Shown here: piece by piece, positions 35,502 through 44,063 of the stretch
How positions within the stretch are numbered: the first letter of the stretch is position 1
How the letters are laid out: every line of letters begins with the position of its first letter
Source: Blastococcus tunisiensis
GTDB lineage: Bacteria; Actinomycetota; Actinomycetes; Mycobacteriales; Geodermatophilaceae
NCBI RefSeq assembly: GCF_900112815.1
Contig: NZ_FOND01000002.1
Location: 1 to 64,000, forward strand
Direction: 5' to 3'
Length of the DNA: 64,000 bases
Position numbers and translations under genes: made by a program
Notes under the pieces: model-generated
What the model was told of the DNA's origin: nothing
Seen by the model: the letters and a program-made list of their open reading frames with translations, nothing else
Database searches by the model: none

Positions 35502-36803
35502 CTACCCGACGCGGCGGAGGACGTCGGGGGAGAGCTGGTCGACCGCGGTGTGCCCGGTCAGTCCGAGCGTCAGGTCGAACTCGCCGATGACGTCGCTGAT
35601 CACCTGCCGCACGCCCTCCTCGCCGGCCAGTGCCAGCCCCCACGCGAACGGCCGGCCGAGCAGTACCGCCGTCGCCCCGAGGGCCACGGCCGTGAAGACG
35701 TCGGCGCCGCTGCGGACCCCGCTGTCCAGCAGCACCGGCGCGCGCCCGGCGACCGCCCCCAGCACCTCGGGCAGCGCGTCCAGCGCGGAGATCGACCGGT
35801 CGACCTGCCGGCCGCCGTGGGTGCTGACGACCAGCCCGTCGACGCCCTCGTCCAGGGCGCGGCGGGCGTCGTCGGGGTGCAGCACGCCCTTGAGCAGGAT
35901 CGGCAGCCGCGTCCTCGACCGCAGCCAGGCCAGGTCGTCCCAGGTGATGGAGGGCCGGGAGTAGATGCCGAGGAACGTCTCGACGGCGGCCCGGGGGAGC
36001 GGCGACTGCAGGTTGTCGCGGAACGAGCCGGGCCAGGCCTTCGCCATGCCGACGAGGGCCTTCACCGCGGCCGGCGTGGGCCGGGGCTGTGGCTGCTTCG
36101 GCCCGCCGGCCGCCACCTTCTCCTCGACCAGCCGGCGGAACACCGGGTCGGAGGTGTACTGCGCGATGCCCTTGCCCAGCGCGAACGGCAGGTGCCCGAG
36201 GTCGAGGTCGCGCGGCCGCCAGCCCAGCATCGTCGTGTCCAGCGTGACGACGACGGCGTCGCAGCCGGCCCGCTCGGCCCGGCCGACCAGGCTCTCGACC
36301 AGCTCGTCGGACGTCGACCAGTACAGCTGGAACCAGCGCGGCGCAGCATCGGGGCCGGAGCCCATCGCCGCGGCGCACTCCTCCATCGACACCGACGCCT
36401 GGTTGGAGAAGACCATCGGCACCCCGGTGGCGGCCGCGGCCCGGGCCACGGCGAGGTCGGCGTCGGCGTGCACCAGCTCCAGCGCACCGACCGGCCCGAG
36501 CAGCAGGGGCGCCGGGAGGCGGCGGCCGAAGATCTCGACGGAGGTGTCCCGGCTGCTCACGTCCCGCAGCAACCGCGGCACCACGGCCCAGCGGTCGAAG
36601 GCCGCCCGGTTGGCCCGCTGGGTGACCTCATCGCCGGCGCCACCGGCGACGTAGGCGTAGGCCCGCGCGTTCAGCGCCTTCTTCGCCGCCGCCTGCAGCT
36701 TCCGCGCCGCGACCGGCACCCGGGGGAGGTGGCCGTAGACCCCGGCCCGGTAGACCTCGTTCTGCCGGCGACGGCCGGCTCCTGCCTCATCCACGGCCTG
36801 CAC
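35502..36803 (-). CDS. FMN-dependent alpha-hydroxyacid dehydrogenase (LldD-like)
   Basis: 433 residues if started at the GTG at 36803 (a GTG at 36794 is equally possible; neither has a clear ribosome-binding site). TIM-barrel flavoenzyme that oxidises L-lactate or a related 2-hydroxyacid. N-terminal NARAYAYVAGGAGDE, the PLLLGPVGALELVHADAD segment, LKGVLHPDDARRALDEGVDG and the active-site STHGGRQVDRSISALDALPEV followed by LLDSGVRSGADVFTAVALGA are diagnostic of the family and include the catalytic His and FMN-phosphate binding Arg/Gly. Stands alone. Confidence 0.9.
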   Translation of the reverse strand: MQAVDEAGAGRRRQNEVYRAGVYGHLPRVPVAARKLQAAAKKALNARAYAYVAGGAGDEVTQRANRAAFDRWAVVPRLLRDVSSRDTSVEIFGRRLPAPLLLGPVGALELVHADADLAVARAAAATGVPMVFSNQASVSMEECAAAMGSGPDAAPRWFQLYWSTSDELVESLVGRAERAGCDAVVVTLDTTMLGWRPRDLDLGHLPFALGKGIAQYTSDPVFRRLVEEKVAAGGPKQPQPRPTPAAVKALVGMAKAWPGSFRDNLQSPLPRAAVETFLGIYSRPSITWDDLAWLRSRTRLPILLKGVLHPDDARRALDEGVDGLVVSTHGGRQVDRSISALDALPEVLGAVAGRAPVLLDSGVRSGADVFTAVALGATAVLLGRPFAWGLALAGEEGVRQVISDVIGEFDLTLGLTGHTAVDQLSPDVLRRVG

Positions 36804-36948
36804 GCTAGTGACCCCGCTCTCACCCGCCACGGCGAGGGCGGCGCGCCCTCCGGGCAAGAGCTGCCAGTAATCGCCGACACGCCGCACCGACACGCCCAAC
36901 TGGCCGGTAACGGGCTGACAACGACGTGTCACATCGGACATCATTCGG

Positions 36949-38004
36949 GTGAATTCGCACCACGCAGGGGGAGCACGTATCAGGACCGCCCACGGGCCCG
37001 TCGCCGAACAGCGCGCGAGGGGTACGCACCACCACTCGGCCGCGTCGGCCGGACTGCTCACGGGTCTCGTGTTCCTCGTCCTGGGCGCCGCTCTCGCCGC
37101 CGCCGCGCCGGCCGCCGCCATCGACGACGCGTCCCGCCCCGACGTCCGCGTGACCCACGGCCCGAGCTGCCAGCCCGGCGGGCTGGTCGTCGAGGTCGTG
37201 GCCGGGACGGCTCCGTACCGGGTCCGCCTCGCGACCACCCGCACCCCTTCCGGCGAGGACGAGGCGCACCTGCGCCCCGGCGACACGGCGACCCTGCGCA
37301 CCGGCGACGTCGAGTGGGGCGAGACCATCGACGGCCGGCTCGAGTTCACCGCCGCCGACGGCGCCGGCTACGTCGACGAGCTGGTCGAGTACAGCTTCAC
37401 CCGGCCCACCCGCGAGGACTGCGCCGCCGTCGCCCGGCCGACGACGCCGGAGCCGGTGCCGCCGGCGACCGGTTCGCCGTCCGCGGTGCCGACCGCCACG
37501 CCGACCAGCGGCCGCGCCCCGTCGACGAGCCCCTCGACCGGCCCGTCGTCCACCTCGCCGTCGCGCCCGTCGTCGTCCGCCGTCCCGGTCCCGGACGACG
37601 ACGCCGGGCCCCCCGCGCGGGTCAGCCCCGGCGGGACGGTGACGGTCGAGGCGGGCGGCTTCCTGCCCGGCGAGCGGGTCACCATCCGGCTGCGCGTGGC
37701 CGGGAACGTCCTGGGCACCGCCACCGCCGGCGCCGACGGCGCGGTGCAGGTCGAGATCCGCATCCCCGACGGCGCGGCGGCCGGGCGCACCACCGTGGAC
37801 CTGGTGGGGGTGCGCTCCGCCGCGGTCGCCGACGTCGAGCTGCAGGTGGCCGGGGCGCGCAGCGTGCTCGTCACCGAGGGCTGGGCCGACGTCCTCCCGC
37901 TGACGGCCGCCGCGATCGCCCTGGTGGGCAGCGTCTCCGGGCTGGTCAACGTGGCCGGCGGGCGGCGTGCCCTGCAGCGACACGCCGGGTTCGGGAGCGC
38001 CTGA
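36949..38004 (+). CDS. Exported Ser/Pro/Thr-rich protein with C-terminal anchor
   Basis: 351 residues. A signal sequence (LLTGLVFLVLGAALAAAAPAAA, residues about 36-58) gives export. The mature part has a small beta domain with a Cys pair (PSCQPGG and REDCAA, about residues 70-160), a Pro/Thr/Ser linker (about 165-220), an Ig-like domain (VSPGGTVTVEAGGFLPGERVTIRL) and a C-terminal hydrophobic helix (VLPLTAAAIALVGSVSGLV). It looks like a surface protein; no LPXTG motif is present. GTG start at 36949 has only weak support. I do not recognise the family. Confidence 0.65.
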   Translation: MNSHHAGGARIRTAHGPVAEQRARGTHHHSAASAGLLTGLVFLVLGAALAAAAPAAAIDDASRPDVRVTHGPSCQPGGLVVEVVAGTAPYRVRLATTRTPSGEDEAHLRPGDTATLRTGDVEWGETIDGRLEFTAADGAGYVDELVEYSFTRPTREDCAAVARPTTPEPVPPATGSPSAVPTATPTSGRAPSTSPSTGPSSTSPSRPSSSAVPVPDDDAGPPARVSPGGTVTVEAGGFLPGERVTIRLRVAGNVLGTATAGADGAVQVEIRIPDGAAAGRTTVDLVGVRSAAVADVELQVAGARSVLVTEGWADVLPLTAAAIALVGSVSGLVNVAGGRRALQRHAGFGSA

Positions 38005-38029
38005 GCCCGCCGTCGGCGACGATGGGTGC

Positions 38030-38530
38030 GTGCACCGTCCGGACGACGCGCTCGCCCGCGGGATCCCGCGCGACGTCGGCGCCGTCCCCGGCGCCTCCCC
38101 GCGGGCGGCCGAGACCTGGCTGCGGATCGTCCAGGTGCACGACCGGATCACCCATCGCGTGGATTCCGCGCTGCACCGCCAGCACGGCCTCTCGCTCACC
38201 GCGTTCGAGGCGCTGCGCCGCCTGGCCGAGTCCCCGGGGGAGCGCGCCAGCATGGGGGAGCTCGCCGAGGCGCTGGGGCTGTCCCGCGCCGGCGTCACCA
38301 GCACGGTGAACCGGCTGGTCACCGAGGGGCTGGTCCTGCGCGAGCGCGCGGCCGGTGACCGCCGGCTGCTGCACGCCCGGCTCACCGCGGCCGGGCGGCA
38401 GCGGGTCGACCAGGCGGCCGGCACGCACGACGACCTGGTCGCCCACCTGCTGGCCATGCTGGGCGACGACGCCGCGCTGGTCACCGACGCCCTCGCCCGG
38501 GTGTCGTCGGCGGCGCGCACCCGCCGCTGA
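38030..38530 (+). CDS. MarR-family transcription regulator
   Basis: 166 residues. Winged helix-turn-helix: SLTAFEALRRLAE, MGELAEALGLSRAGVTSTVNRLVTEGLVLRE (recognition helix) and the wing RAAGDRRLLHARLTAAG. The start is the GTG at 38030. MarR dimers usually repress nearby genes and respond to small aromatic ligands. Its close neighbours are the exported protein (26 bases upstream) and the heptose operon (50 bases downstream); I see no clear inverted repeat to show its target. Confidence 0.85.
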   Translation: MHRPDDALARGIPRDVGAVPGASPRAAETWLRIVQVHDRITHRVDSALHRQHGLSLTAFEALRRLAESPGERASMGELAEALGLSRAGVTSTVNRLVTEGLVLRERAAGDRRLLHARLTAAGRQRVDQAAGTHDDLVAHLLAMLGDDAALVTDALARVSSAARTRR

Positions 38531-38562
38531 GCTGGGGGCCGTTGGCCGACACTTCAAGCCCG

Positions 38563-38568
38563 TAGTGT
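38563..38568 (+). promoter_or_regulatory. Possible -10 of the heptose operon
   Basis: TAGTGT ends 12 bases before the ATG at 38581, so transcription would begin about 6 bases ahead of the start and the mRNA would be almost leaderless. There is no good Shine-Dalgarno, which agrees. Confidence 0.35.
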
Positions 38569-38580
38569 TTCTCGTGGAAC

Positions 38581-40101
38581 ATGATCGGGAACGGGCCGGT
38601 CGTGCCACCGTTCCTCCAGCGGAGCAGCGTCGTCGTCCCGACCATCGGTCGGCCCTCGCTCGACGTGCTCCTCGACGCCCTGGCCGCCGCCCCCGGGCCG
38701 CGGCCGGCCGAGCTGATCCTCGTCGACGACCGGCCGACCGGGGAGCCGCTGCGGCCCGAGCGCCCCGGCCTCCCGCCGGTCCGCGTGGTGCGCACCGGAG
38801 GGGGCGGTCCGGCGCGGGCCCGCAACCTGGGCTGGCGCACCGCCCGCACCGAGTGGATCGCCTTCCTGGACGACGACGTGGTGCCCGACGCCGACTGGTA
38901 CCAGCGGCTCGAGGCGGATCTGGCCGACCTGCCGGCCGACGTCGCCGGCAGCCAGGGCCGGGTCCGGGTGCCGCTGCCCGAGGACCGGCGCCCCACCGAC
39001 TGGGAGCGCGGGACCGCGGGGCTGGCCACGAGCAGCTGGATCACCGCCGACGTGGCCTACCGGCGGGCCGCGCTGGCCGCGGTCGGCGGGTTCGACGAGC
39101 GGTTCCCCCGCGCGTTCCGCGAGGACTCCGACCTCGCGCTGCGGATCATGGACACCGGCGCGCGGCTGGTCCGCGGGCAGCGCTGGATCACCCACCCGGT
39201 GCGGCCGGCCGACCGCTGGATCAGCGTCCGCGTGCAGGCCGGCAACGCCGACGACGTGCTGATGCGCCGGCTGCACGGCCGGCACTGGCGGGACCGGGCC
39301 GACGCCGCGCTCGGCCGCCGGCCCCGGCACACCGCCGTCACCGCGGCCGCCCTGGCCGCGCTCGGGTTCGCCGCTGCCCGCCGGCCCCGGGCCGCGGCAC
39401 TGGCCGCCGCCGGGTGGCTGGCCGGGACGGCGGAGTTCGCCTGGGCCCGCATCGCCCCCGGCCCGCGCGACCGCGCCGAGGTGACGACGATGCTGGCGAC
39501 GAGCGCGCTCATCCCCCCGCTGGCCACCTGGCACTGGCTGCGCGGTGTCGTGCAGCACGGAGGGGTCCGCCGCTGGCGGGGCCTGCCCGACCTGGTGCTG
39601 TTCGACCGCGACGGCACGCTGGTGCACGACTTCCCCTACAACGGCGACCCCGACTGGGTGCGCCCGGTGGACGGGGCCAGGGAGGCGCTCGACCGGCTGC
39701 GGGCGCGGGGCGTGCGGGTCGGCGTGGTGAGCAACCAGTCCGGCGTGGCCCGGGGCCTGATCACCGGCGAGCAGGTGGAGGCCTGCATGGCCCGGCTCGA
39801 GGAGCTGCTCGGACCGTTCGACACGGTCCGGGTCTGCCCGCACGGCCCGGACGACGGCTGCGACTGCCGCAAGCCCGCCCCCGGCATGGTCAAGGCGGCC
39901 TGCGCCGAGCTGGACGTCGACCCGGCCCGCTGCGTCGTCATCGGGGACATCGGCGCCGACGTCGAGGCCGCCGCCGCGGCCGGGGCGGCCGGGATCCTGG
40001 TGCCGACGCCGGTGACCCGGAAGGCCGAGGTCGACGCCGCCGCGCACGTCGCGGGCAGCCTGACCGCCGCGGTGGACGACGTCCTGGACGGTGCCTGGTG
40101 A
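38581..40101 (+). CDS. Fusion of GT2 glycosyltransferase and GmhB-type heptose-bisphosphate phosphatase
   Basis: 506 residues. N-terminal GT2 domain (about 12-250): SVVVPTIGRPSLDVL, ARNLGW, FLDDDVVPDADW (metal site) and FREDSDLALRIMD. A membrane-like Ala-rich region (about 255-330) links to a HAD domain (about 335-500) with LFDRDGTLVHDF (nucleophile Asp), SNQSGVARG and the zinc-binding CPHGPDDGCDCRKPAPGM typical of GmhB, which removes the 7-phosphate of heptose-1,7-bisphosphate. Both halves look intact. First gene of the operon; the next starts at its stop (GTGA). Confidence 0.9.
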   Translation: MIGNGPVVPPFLQRSSVVVPTIGRPSLDVLLDALAAAPGPRPAELILVDDRPTGEPLRPERPGLPPVRVVRTGGGGPARARNLGWRTARTEWIAFLDDDVVPDADWYQRLEADLADLPADVAGSQGRVRVPLPEDRRPTDWERGTAGLATSSWITADVAYRRAALAAVGGFDERFPRAFREDSDLALRIMDTGARLVRGQRWITHPVRPADRWISVRVQAGNADDVLMRRLHGRHWRDRADAALGRRPRHTAVTAAALAALGFAAARRPRAAALAAAGWLAGTAEFAWARIAPGPRDRAEVTTMLATSALIPPLATWHWLRGVVQHGGVRRWRGLPDLVLFDRDGTLVHDFPYNGDPDWVRPVDGAREALDRLRARGVRVGVVSNQSGVARGLITGEQVEACMARLEELLGPFDTVRVCPHGPDDGCDCRKPAPGMVKAACAELDVDPARCVVIGDIGADVEAAAAAGAAGILVPTPVTRKAEVDAAAHVAGSLTAAVDDVLDGAW

Positions 40102-41171
40102 CCCGCACCGTGCTGGTCGCCCGCCTCGACAACGCCGGCGACGTCCTCCTGCAGGGCCCGATGGTGCGCGCGGTCGCCGCCGGCGCGGACCGGGTGGTGT
40201 TCCTCGCCGGCCCGGCCGGTGCCGACGCCGCCGCCCTGCTGCCGGGGGTCGACGAGGTCTGGACCTGGCGCTGTCCCTGGATCCTCGGCGACCCGCCCCC
40301 GGTCGACGCCGGCGACCTCGCCGAGCTCACCGCCCGGGTCCGCGCGCTCGCGCCGGACGAGGCGGTCCTCTCGACCTCCTTCCACCAGTCCCCGCTCCCG
40401 CTGGCGCTGGTGCTGCGCAGCGCCGGGGTGCCGCGGATCTCGGCGATCAGCGTCGACTACCCCGGCTCGCTGCTCGACGTCCGGCACCGGGTGGACGACG
40501 ACGTCCCCGAGCCGGAGCGGGCGCTGTCCCTGGCCCGGGCCGCCGGCTTCCCGCTGCCCGCGGGCGACGACGGCCGGCTGGCGGTGCGCCGCCCGCTGCC
40601 CGCCTCGGAGCACGAGCCGGGCTACGTCGTCCTGCACCCGGGGGTGTCGGTGCCGGCCCGCGCCTGGCCCGCCGACCGCTGCGCCGAGGCCGTCGAGGCC
40701 CTGGCCGACGCCGGGCACCGGGTGCTGGTGACCGGCGGCCCGGGGGAGACGGCGCTGACCGCCGCCGTCGCCGGGACCGCGGGCGTCGACCTCGGCGGGG
40801 CGACGACGCTGGCCGAGATGGCGGCGATCCTCGACGGCGCCGCGGCGGTCGTCGTCGCCAACACCGGGCCCGCGCACCTGGCCGCCGCCGTCGGCACGCC
40901 GGTCGTCTCGCTGTTCGCCCCCGTCGTCCCCGCCGCCCGGTGGGCGCCCTACGGCGTGCCCACCGTGCTGCTCGGCGACCAGAGCGCGCCCTGCCGGGAC
41001 ACCCGGGCCCGCGAGTGCCCCGTGCCCGGCCACCCCTGCCTGACCTCGGTGACGGCGCAGGACGTCGTCGCCGCGGTCGAGAAGCTCACGACCACGGTCC
41101 AACAGCCGGCCGTTCACCGAATCCCTGCCGCAGAGCGAGAGGCGGCGACGATCTTCCAGGGGAGAACGTGA
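40098..41171 (+). CDS. Family 9 glycosyltransferase (heptosyltransferase-like), copy 1
   Basis: 357 residues from the GTG overlapping the previous stop. ARLDNAGDVLLQGPMVRAV at the start, VLHPGVSVPARAWPADR (donor site), VTGGPGETALT and VVVANTGPAHLAAAVGTPVVSLFAPVVPA are GT9 hallmarks, the last being the D/NTGxxHLA loop. GT9 enzymes use ADP-heptose in lipopolysaccharide cores. The C-terminus has two Cys (CRDTRARECPVPGHPC). Coupled to genes making heptose phosphates, so ADP-heptose is a likely donor. Confidence 0.88.
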   Translation: MTRTVLVARLDNAGDVLLQGPMVRAVAAGADRVVFLAGPAGADAAALLPGVDEVWTWRCPWILGDPPPVDAGDLAELTARVRALAPDEAVLSTSFHQSPLPLALVLRSAGVPRISAISVDYPGSLLDVRHRVDDDVPEPERALSLARAAGFPLPAGDDGRLAVRRPLPASEHEPGYVVLHPGVSVPARAWPADRCAEAVEALADAGHRVLVTGGPGETALTAAVAGTAGVDLGGATTLAEMAAILDGAAAVVVANTGPAHLAAAVGTPVVSLFAPVVPAARWAPYGVPTVLLGDQSAPCRDTRARECPVPGHPCLTSVTAQDVVAAVEKLTTTVQQPAVHRIPAAEREAATIFQGRT

Positions 41172-42148
41172 AGATCCTCATCTGGCACGTGCACGGATCG
41201 TGGACGACGTCCTTCGTCCACGGCGACCACGAGTACCTGCTGCCGGTGACCCCCGGCCGGGACGCGGACGGGCTCGGCCGCGCCCGCACCTGGGACTGGC
41301 CTGCCTCGGCCCGCGAGGTGACGCCGGAGCAGCTGCGCGAGGAACAGGTGGACGTCGTCGTCCTCCAGCGCACCCGCGACCTGGAGCTGGTCCGCGCGTG
41401 GCTGGGGCGCGAGCCCGGGCGGGGCCTCCCGGCCGTCTTCCTGGAGCACAACGCCCCGGGTCTGGAGCCCGGCGACGGCGCGGTGCCGCACACCCGCCAC
41501 CCGCTCGCCGACCGCGACGACATCCCGATCGCGCACGTGACCCACTTCAACCGGCTCTTCTACGACAACGGCCGCGCCCCGACGACGGTGATCGAGCACG
41601 GCATCGTCGACCCGGGGGAGCGCTGGACCGGCGAGCTGGCGCGGGCCGCCGTCGTCGTCAACGAGCCCGTCCGCCGCGGCCGCACGGTCGGGGCCGACCT
41701 GCTCCCCGGGCTGGCGCAGGCCGCGCCGCTCGACGTGTTCGGCATGGGGCTGAGCGGGCTGCACGAGGCCTACGGGCTGGACCCCGGCCGGGTCGCCCTG
41801 CACGACGACCCGCCGCAGGCCGCCATGCACGCCGAGCTGGCCCGCCGCCGGGTGTACGTGCACCCGGTGCGCTGGACCTCGCTCGGCCTCTCGCTGCTGG
41901 AGGCCATGCACCTCGGGATGCCGGTCGTCGGGCTGGCCACCACGGAGGCGGTCGAGGCGGTGCCGGCCGAGGCGGGGGTGCTGTCCACCCGGCCGGAGCG
42001 CCTGGCCGAGGCGGTCCGGCACTTCCTGCACGACGAGGACGCCGCCCGGCTGGCCGGCAAGGCGGCCCGCGCCGCCGCGCTGGAGCGGTACGGGCTGGAC
42101 CGCTTCCTGCGCGACTGGGACGCGCTGCTCGAGGAGGTGACCCGATGA
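41168..42148 (+). CDS. GT4-like glycosyltransferase
   Basis: 326 residues from the GTG at 41168 (GGGGAGAA upstream, GTGA overlap). GT-B fold: VKILIWHVHGSWTTSFVHG at the start, FLEHNAPG, HVTHFNRLFYDN, then the C-terminal donor domain VYVHPVRWTSLGLSLLEAMHLGMPVVGL with the conserved E-x7-E. Slightly short for the family. It resembles uncharacterised enzymes found beside heptose genes in actinobacteria. Acceptor unknown. Confidence 0.82.
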   Translation: MKILIWHVHGSWTTSFVHGDHEYLLPVTPGRDADGLGRARTWDWPASAREVTPEQLREEQVDVVVLQRTRDLELVRAWLGREPGRGLPAVFLEHNAPGLEPGDGAVPHTRHPLADRDDIPIAHVTHFNRLFYDNGRAPTTVIEHGIVDPGERWTGELARAAVVVNEPVRRGRTVGADLLPGLAQAAPLDVFGMGLSGLHEAYGLDPGRVALHDDPPQAAMHAELARRRVYVHPVRWTSLGLSLLEAMHLGMPVVGLATTEAVEAVPAEAGVLSTRPERLAEAVRHFLHDEDAARLAGKAARAAALERYGLDRFLRDWDALLEEVTR

Positions 42149-43389
42149 GGGCCGACCAGCCGGGCTCGTACCGGCTCAGGATCGACCTGGTCAGCGAGCA
42201 CGCCAGCCCGCTCGCGGCCATCGGCGGGGTGGACGCCGGCGGGCAGAACGTGCACGTGGCGGCCCTGGCCGCGGGGCTCGCCGCACGCGGCCACGAGGTC
42301 ACCGTGCACACCCGCCGGGACGACGCGACGCTGCCCGAGCGGGTGGTCGTGCAGGACGGCTACGACGTGGTGCACGTCCCCGCCGGGCCGGCCGAGCCGC
42401 TGCCGAAGGACGACCTGCTGCCGCACATGCCCGAGTTCGCCCGGGTGCTGCGGCACCGCTGGGCGGCCGCGCGGCCGGACGTGGTGCACGCGCACTTCTG
42501 GATGAGCGGCCTGGCGTCGGTCGAGGCCTCGGCCGGCCTGGTCGCACCGGTGCCGGTGCTGCAGACCTTCCACGCGCTCGGCTCGGTCAAGCGCCGCCAC
42601 CAGGGGGCCGCCGATCCCTCCCCGGCGGAGCGGATCGAGCTCGAGCGGGGGCTGTGCCGCGAAGTGAGCCACGTGGTGGCCACCTGCACCGACGAGGTCT
42701 TCGAGCTGCGCCGCCTCGGCCTGCCCACGGACCGGGTCTCGATCGTTCCGTGCGGGGTCGACACCGCGGTGTTCACCCCGGACGGCCCGGTGGCCCCGCG
42801 CGGGCAGCGGAAGCGGCTGCTCGTCCTCGGCCGGCTGGTCGAGCGCAAGGGCCAGGACGACGCCGTGCGCGCCCTCCGCGCGGTGCCCGACGCCGAGCTG
42901 GTCGTCGTCGGCGGGCCGCCGGCCGATGCGGTGGACGGCGACCCGGAGGTCCGCCGGCTGCGCGCGATCGCCGCCGAGGAGGGGGTTGCCGACCGGCTGG
43001 TGTTCGCCGGCTCCGTCGCGCGCGACGACGTCCCGGCGTGGGTGCGCTCGGCCGACGTCGTCCTCGCCGTGCCCTGGTACGAGCCGTTCGGGATCACCCC
43101 GCTGGAGGCCATGGCCTGCGGCCGCCCGGTCGTGGCCACCGCCGTGGGCGGGCTGCAGGACAGCGTCGTCGACGGGGTCACCGGCGTCCTGGTGCCACCG
43201 CGCGACCCGGCCGCCCTCGGGCAGGCGCTCGCCGCGCTGCTCGCCGACGACCGGCGGCGGGCCGCCTTCGGCGCGGCCGGCGTGCGCCGGGCCCGGGACC
43301 GCTACCGCTGGAGCCGCGTCGTCGCGGACACCGACACCGTCTACCGGCAGGTGCTCGCCCGCCGCCGTCCCGTGGAGATCGCCCGATGA
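42145..43389 (+). CDS. GT4 glycosyltransferase
   Basis: 414 residues, ATG overlapping the previous stop (ATGA). Begins LVSEHASPLAAIGGVDAGGQNVHV, the glycine-rich acceptor loop of sucrose-phosphate-synthase/MshA-like retaining enzymes; VVHAHFWMSG, FHALGS, VPCGVDTAVFTP follow, then LVLGRLVERKG and VPWYEPFGITPLEAMACGRPVVATAVGG, the donor site with E-x7-E. Complete and conserved. Its partner sugars are not clear from sequence; the operon suggests a heptose-containing glycan. Confidence 0.88.
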   Translation: MRADQPGSYRLRIDLVSEHASPLAAIGGVDAGGQNVHVAALAAGLAARGHEVTVHTRRDDATLPERVVVQDGYDVVHVPAGPAEPLPKDDLLPHMPEFARVLRHRWAAARPDVVHAHFWMSGLASVEASAGLVAPVPVLQTFHALGSVKRRHQGAADPSPAERIELERGLCREVSHVVATCTDEVFELRRLGLPTDRVSIVPCGVDTAVFTPDGPVAPRGQRKRLLVLGRLVERKGQDDAVRALRAVPDAELVVVGGPPADAVDGDPEVRRLRAIAAEEGVADRLVFAGSVARDDVPAWVRSADVVLAVPWYEPFGITPLEAMACGRPVVATAVGGLQDSVVDGVTGVLVPPRDPAALGQALAALLADDRRRAAFGAAGVRRARDRYRWSRVVADTDTVYRQVLARRRPVEIAR

Positions 43390-44063
43390 GCGCCACCCCG
43401 CACTCCTTCTTCGAGAACGTCGCCGTCGAGTCGCCGGACACGTGCACGCACCTGACCGGCGCCGCCCACGTGGCGTCGCTGAGCGCCGCGCTCGGCTCGC
43501 TGGGCGACCAGCTGGACGTCCTGGACCGCTGGGGCCGGCAGCTGGCCGGGGTGCTGTGCGGGGAGACCCGCGGGCGGTTGCTGGCCGCCGGCAACGGGGG
43601 CAGCGCCGCCCAGGCGCAGCACCTGACGGCGGAGCTGGTGGGCCGCTACCGCGCTGACCGGCCGCCGTTCTCGGCGATCTGCCTCACCGCCGAGACGTCG
43701 TCGCTGACCGCGATCGCCAACGACTACCCGGCCGACGAGCTGTTCGCCCGGCAGGTCGAGGCGCACGGCCGGGCCGGCGACGTGCTGGTGCTGCTGTCCA
43801 CGTCGGGCCGCTCGCCGAACGCCGTGGCCGCCGCCCGGCGGGCCCGCGACTGCGGGATCACCGTGCTCGCGCTCACCGGCCCGGCGCCGAACCCGCTGGC
43901 GGCCGCCGCCGACGACGCGGTGTGCATCGACTCCCCGTGGACGGCGACGGTGCAGGAGTGCCACCTGGTCGCGCTGCACCTGGTCTGCGCCGCCTTCGAC
44001 GCCGCCGTGCTGAGCGAGCCCTCGCGGGTCCGGGCGGCGCCGGAGTTCGGGAGCGCGTCGTGA
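43386..44063 (+). CDS. gmhA: Sedoheptulose-7-phosphate isomerase (GmhA)
   Basis: 225-residue SIS-domain protein, ATGA overlap with the gene before. AAGNGGSAAQAQHLTAELVGRY, LSTSGRSPNAVAAARRA, ALTGPAPNPLA and the zinc/catalytic ATVQECHLVALHLV motif match GmhA, which turns sedoheptulose 7-phosphate into D-glycero-D-manno-heptose 7-phosphate. It carries about 25 extra N-terminal residues. It works directly before HldE, encoded next. Confidence 0.9.
   Translation: MSATPHSFFENVAVESPDTCTHLTGAAHVASLSAALGSLGDQLDVLDRWGRQLAGVLCGETRGRLLAAGNGGSAAQAQHLTAELVGRYRADRPPFSAICLTAETSSLTAIANDYPADELFARQVEAHGRAGDVLVLLSTSGRSPNAVAAARRARDCGITVLALTGPAPNPLAAAADDAVCIDSPWTATVQECHLVALHLVCAAFDAAVLSEPSRVRAAPEFGSAS

Noticed and set aside
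38355-40097. Upstream extension of the first GT9 gene
   Set aside because: This part is out of frame with the GT2-GmhB fusion and lacks motifs; the GTGA overlap at 40098 is the natural start.
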